8,661 nt of DNA, taken from the NCBI GenBank assembly GCA_013336205.1, contig JAAXUD010000082.1, positions 1 through 8,661 on the forward strand. The letters run 5' to 3'. Positions 7,007-8,661 of the stretch are shown piece by piece. The notes beneath the pieces are model-generated. The model did not search any database. It worked only from the letters and a program-made list of their open reading frames with translations, and was not told where the DNA came from. The first letter of the stretch is position 1, and each line of letters opens with the position of its first letter. The translations under genes and the position numbers were made by a program. This DNA comes from Lentimicrobium sp. Its GTDB lineage: Bacteria; Bacteroidota; Bacteroidia; Bacteroidales; Lentimicrobiaceae.

Positions 7007-8661
7007 TTAAACCACCACGTTAACAATCTTGCCCGGAACCACGATCACTTTTTTAGGGGATTTGCCTTCAAGATATTTGGCTGATTCAGGGGCTTCTATA
7101 ACAGCTTTTTCAATTTCGGCAACTGAGATTCCCAGTGGTAGCTCAAATTTGAAACGCATCTTGCCGTTAAAAGAAACCGGGTATTCAAAAGTGTTTTCTA
7201 TTGTATAGGTTTCGTTGTATACGGGGAAAGGGGCAAGGGTAACGGTAGGGACATGGCTTGTTGTGTCCCTGTTGTCGCCGGTATTGCCCAGCAGGCTCCA
7301 CAATTCTTCGGCAATGTGCGGCGCATAGGGTGAAATAAGCACGGCCAGTTCACTGAGGATACTGTGGTTGTTACACTTAAGTTCGGTTAGTTCATTTACA
7401 CAGATCATAAAAGAACTTACGGCAGTATTGAACGAGAATCGCTCAATATCTTCCTGAACCTTTTTGATGGTTTTGTGTAATACCTTCAGCTCCGCGGCGG
7501 TTGGCGGATTGTTATTTACCATGAAATTATTGTCGAAGTCGTGGTATAACTTCCACAGTTTGCGCATAAACCTGAATACACCTTCAATTCCGTTTGTATC
7601 CCATGGCTTTGATTGCTCTAACGGGCCAAGGAACATTTCGTATAAACGCAGGGTATCAGCGCCATATTTTTCAATCAGGTCATCGGGATTCTGAACGTTG
7701 TATTTTGACTTAGACATTTTCTCCACTTCCCAGCCGCAGATGTACTTGCCGTTTTCCAGCAGAAATTCGGACTCGGCAAGATGAGGTTGCCAGTTGCAGA
7801 ATGCTTCAGTATCAAGCACGTCGTTTTGTACCAGGTTAACATCCACATGAATGGGATCGGAATAATACTCTCTTCCTGGGAAATTTTTTGAAACAAAGAG
7901 AGGTACAGCTTTCAGGGCTTCTTTTTCTACAAAAGCAGGTACATCTTCTCCGGCAATGGCGCGGTTAACGCGGTTCATTACCTCTTCCATATCCAAAAAG
8001 TCGCGGATTGGAATAAGCAGCATTTTCAAGCCCTTTTCCCTGCAGTAATCTTCATAAGGGTCGGCCAGCTTTTCAAGAGACTTCTGTCTCCTGATTTCAA
8101 TAATCAGTTTTGCTTCTTCGCTGAAGAAATCGAATTTTCGTTTCCCGTCACGGAAATTCCTTTCAAAAGTCACCCCGGTTTTGCGATCCCTGAGTTTATC
8201 CCACATCAGGTATTCGCCCATTTTTTCATAATTAACCCGGTAAACAAAGTTAGACCTTCCCTGTATCATTCCCTGGTTGATAAGCTTCTGAAATGGCTCA
8301 TCTTTTACGGATTTTCCAAGATCGAAAAGAAATTTGTTCCAGAAGCGGGCATAAACAAGGTGGCCGGTGGCATGTTCAGCTCCACCCATATATAGGTCAA
8401 CATTTTGCCAGTAAGCATTGGATTCTGCTGAGAAATATTCCTGATCGTTACGCGGGTCCATGTAACGCAAATAGTAACCACTTGAGCCTGCAAAGCCAGG
8501 CATGGTATTGGTTTCGAGCGGATAACCGTCCTTACTGATCCAGTTTTTGGCACGTGCCAGCGGAGGTTCGCCATTTTCAGTTGGGAGGTAGGCATCTACT
8601 TCGGGTAATTCCAGTGGAAGTTCATCTTCGCTCAGAGTATAGGGCATTCCATCTTTATAAT
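7007..8661 (-). CDS. leuS: Leucyl-tRNA synthetase, C-terminal 550 residues (5' end beyond window), with inserted DUF559-like domain
   Basis: LeuRS attaches leucine to tRNA-Leu in the cytoplasm. The frame enters at the right edge (YKDG before the Met at 8647) and that Met is internal; residues are numbered from it. In order: the [20 protein letters not shown] stretch found after the editing domain; [18 protein letters not shown] (48-65) of the catalytic core; [19 protein letters not shown] (85-103); [17 protein letters not shown] (122-138); the insert (about 139-247); [13 protein letters not shown] (267-279); KMSKS (310-314, nt 7706-7720), the ATP-binding loop; [20 protein letters not shown] (329-348); the helical anticodon-binding domain with [14 protein letters not shown] (437-450); and a C-terminal tRNA-binding domain ending [15 protein letters not shown]. 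Bacteroidetes LeuRS is normally about 920-940 residues; with the insert this one would be roughly 1000-1040. The frame is continuous through the insert. The usual SSWY-like core motif reads SSGY here. Confidence 0.96.
   Translation of the reverse strand, partial: YKDGMPYTLSEDELPLELPEVDAYLPTENGEPPLARAKNWISKDGYPLETNTMPGFAGSSGYYLRYMDPRNDQEYFSAESNAYWQNVDLYMGGAEHATGHLVYARFWNKFLFDLGKSVKDEPFQKLINQGMIQGRSNFVYRVNYEKMGEYLMWDKLRDRKTGVTFERNFRDGKRKFDFFSEEAKLIIEIRRQKSLEKLADPYEDYCREKGLKMLLIPIRDFLDMEEVMNRVNRAIAGEDVPAFVEKEALKAVPLFVSKNFPGREYYSDPIHVDVNLVQNDVLDTEAFCNWQPHLAESEFLLENGKYICGWEVEKMSKSKYNVQNPDDLIEKYGADTLRLYEMFLGPLEQSKPWDTNGIEGVFRFMRKLWKLYHDFDNNFMVNNNPPTAAELKVLHKTIKKVQEDIERFSFNTAVSSFMICVNELTELKCNNHSILSELAVLISPYAPHIAEELWSLLGNTGDNRDTTSHVPTVTLAPFPVYNETYTIENTFEYPVSFNGKMRFKFELPLGISVAEIEKAVIEAPESAKYLEGKSPKKVIVVPGKIVNVVV
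7955..8215 (-). other. DUF559-like (Vsr/PD-(D/E)XK endonuclease-fold) domain embedded in LeuRS
   Basis: This is a sub-region of leuS, residues about 145-231 from the Met at 8647. The order of motifs follows DUF559: an initial helix E-Y-L-M-W-D-K-L-R (145-153), then GVTFERNF (158-165), KFDFF (171-175) matching the family's VDF strand, EAKLIIEI (178-185) matching the family's strand with the catalytic Glu, a helix, and [17 protein letters not shown] (203-219) matching the closing strand and helix, then VMNRVNRAI (223-231). The normal synthetase sequence resumes at PLFVSKNF (249-256). The family's D-G-x-x-H after the Glu is replaced by R-R-Q-K-S (186-190), so nuclease activity is doubtful. The match was made by eye and not by a profile search. 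Confidence 0.75.

Noticed and set aside
6896..7084. Plus-strand 62-residue ORF overlapping the leuS 3' end
   Set aside because: Half of it is antisense to the conserved leuS C-terminus, and the product shows no domain, signal peptide or ribosome-binding site.
7907..8233. LeuRS insert as a frameshift, intron or assembly artefact
   Set aside because: The frame is continuous, synthetase motifs on both sides are intact and in frame, and the inserted residues show an ordered domain pattern and not random translation.
8645..8647. Met at 8647 as the true start of a short LeuRS-like protein
   Set aside because: The frame stays open to the window edge and the preceding residues (YKDG) match the LeuRS interior, so the gene simply continues outside.

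Overview
The window looks like chromosomal DNA of a member of the Bacteroidota (Bacteroidetes). This rests on the style of the leucyl-tRNA synthetase, the MG2-type alpha-2-macroglobulin with a long N-terminal helical region, a Bacteroidetes-style DUF3108 protein, AT-rich leaders without Shine-Dalgarno sequences, and moderate GC. A position within Marinilabiliales/Bacteroidales is a guess. No phage, plasmid, CRISPR, rRNA or tRNA genes were seen.

Layout: all four genes are on the minus strand, so transcription reads from high to low coordinates. First comes the C-terminal part of leuS (8661 to 7007, 5' end outside the window). A 424-bp non-coding stretch (7006 to 6583) follows, with small repeats, and then a 212-bp inverted-repeat element (6582 to 6371) that resembles a MITE or REPIN. 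That element ends only two bases before the GTG start of a multi-pass membrane glycosyltransferase of the GT39/PMT_2 type (6368 to 4722). Next is a secreted DUF3108 protein (4478 to 3627), then the first 1174 codons of an alpha-2-macroglobulin-like protein (3522 to 1) that runs off the left edge.

How the genes may relate: the glycosyltransferase, DUF3108 protein and alpha-2-macroglobulin are all membrane or envelope proteins in one orientation, but gaps of 243 and 104 bp mean a single operon is not proven. leuS is a housekeeping gene and probably only a neighbour.

The most notable observation is inside leuS. About 100 extra residues, resembling the DUF559 (Vsr/PD-(D/E)XK endonuclease-like) domain, are inserted in frame in the leucine-specific region just before the KMSKS loop of the synthetase. 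The core D and E of the nuclease motif are present, but the usual D-G-x-x-H continuation is not, so the domain may be a catalytically dead, repurposed module. The 212-bp palindromic element next to the glycosyltransferase start is the second point of interest.
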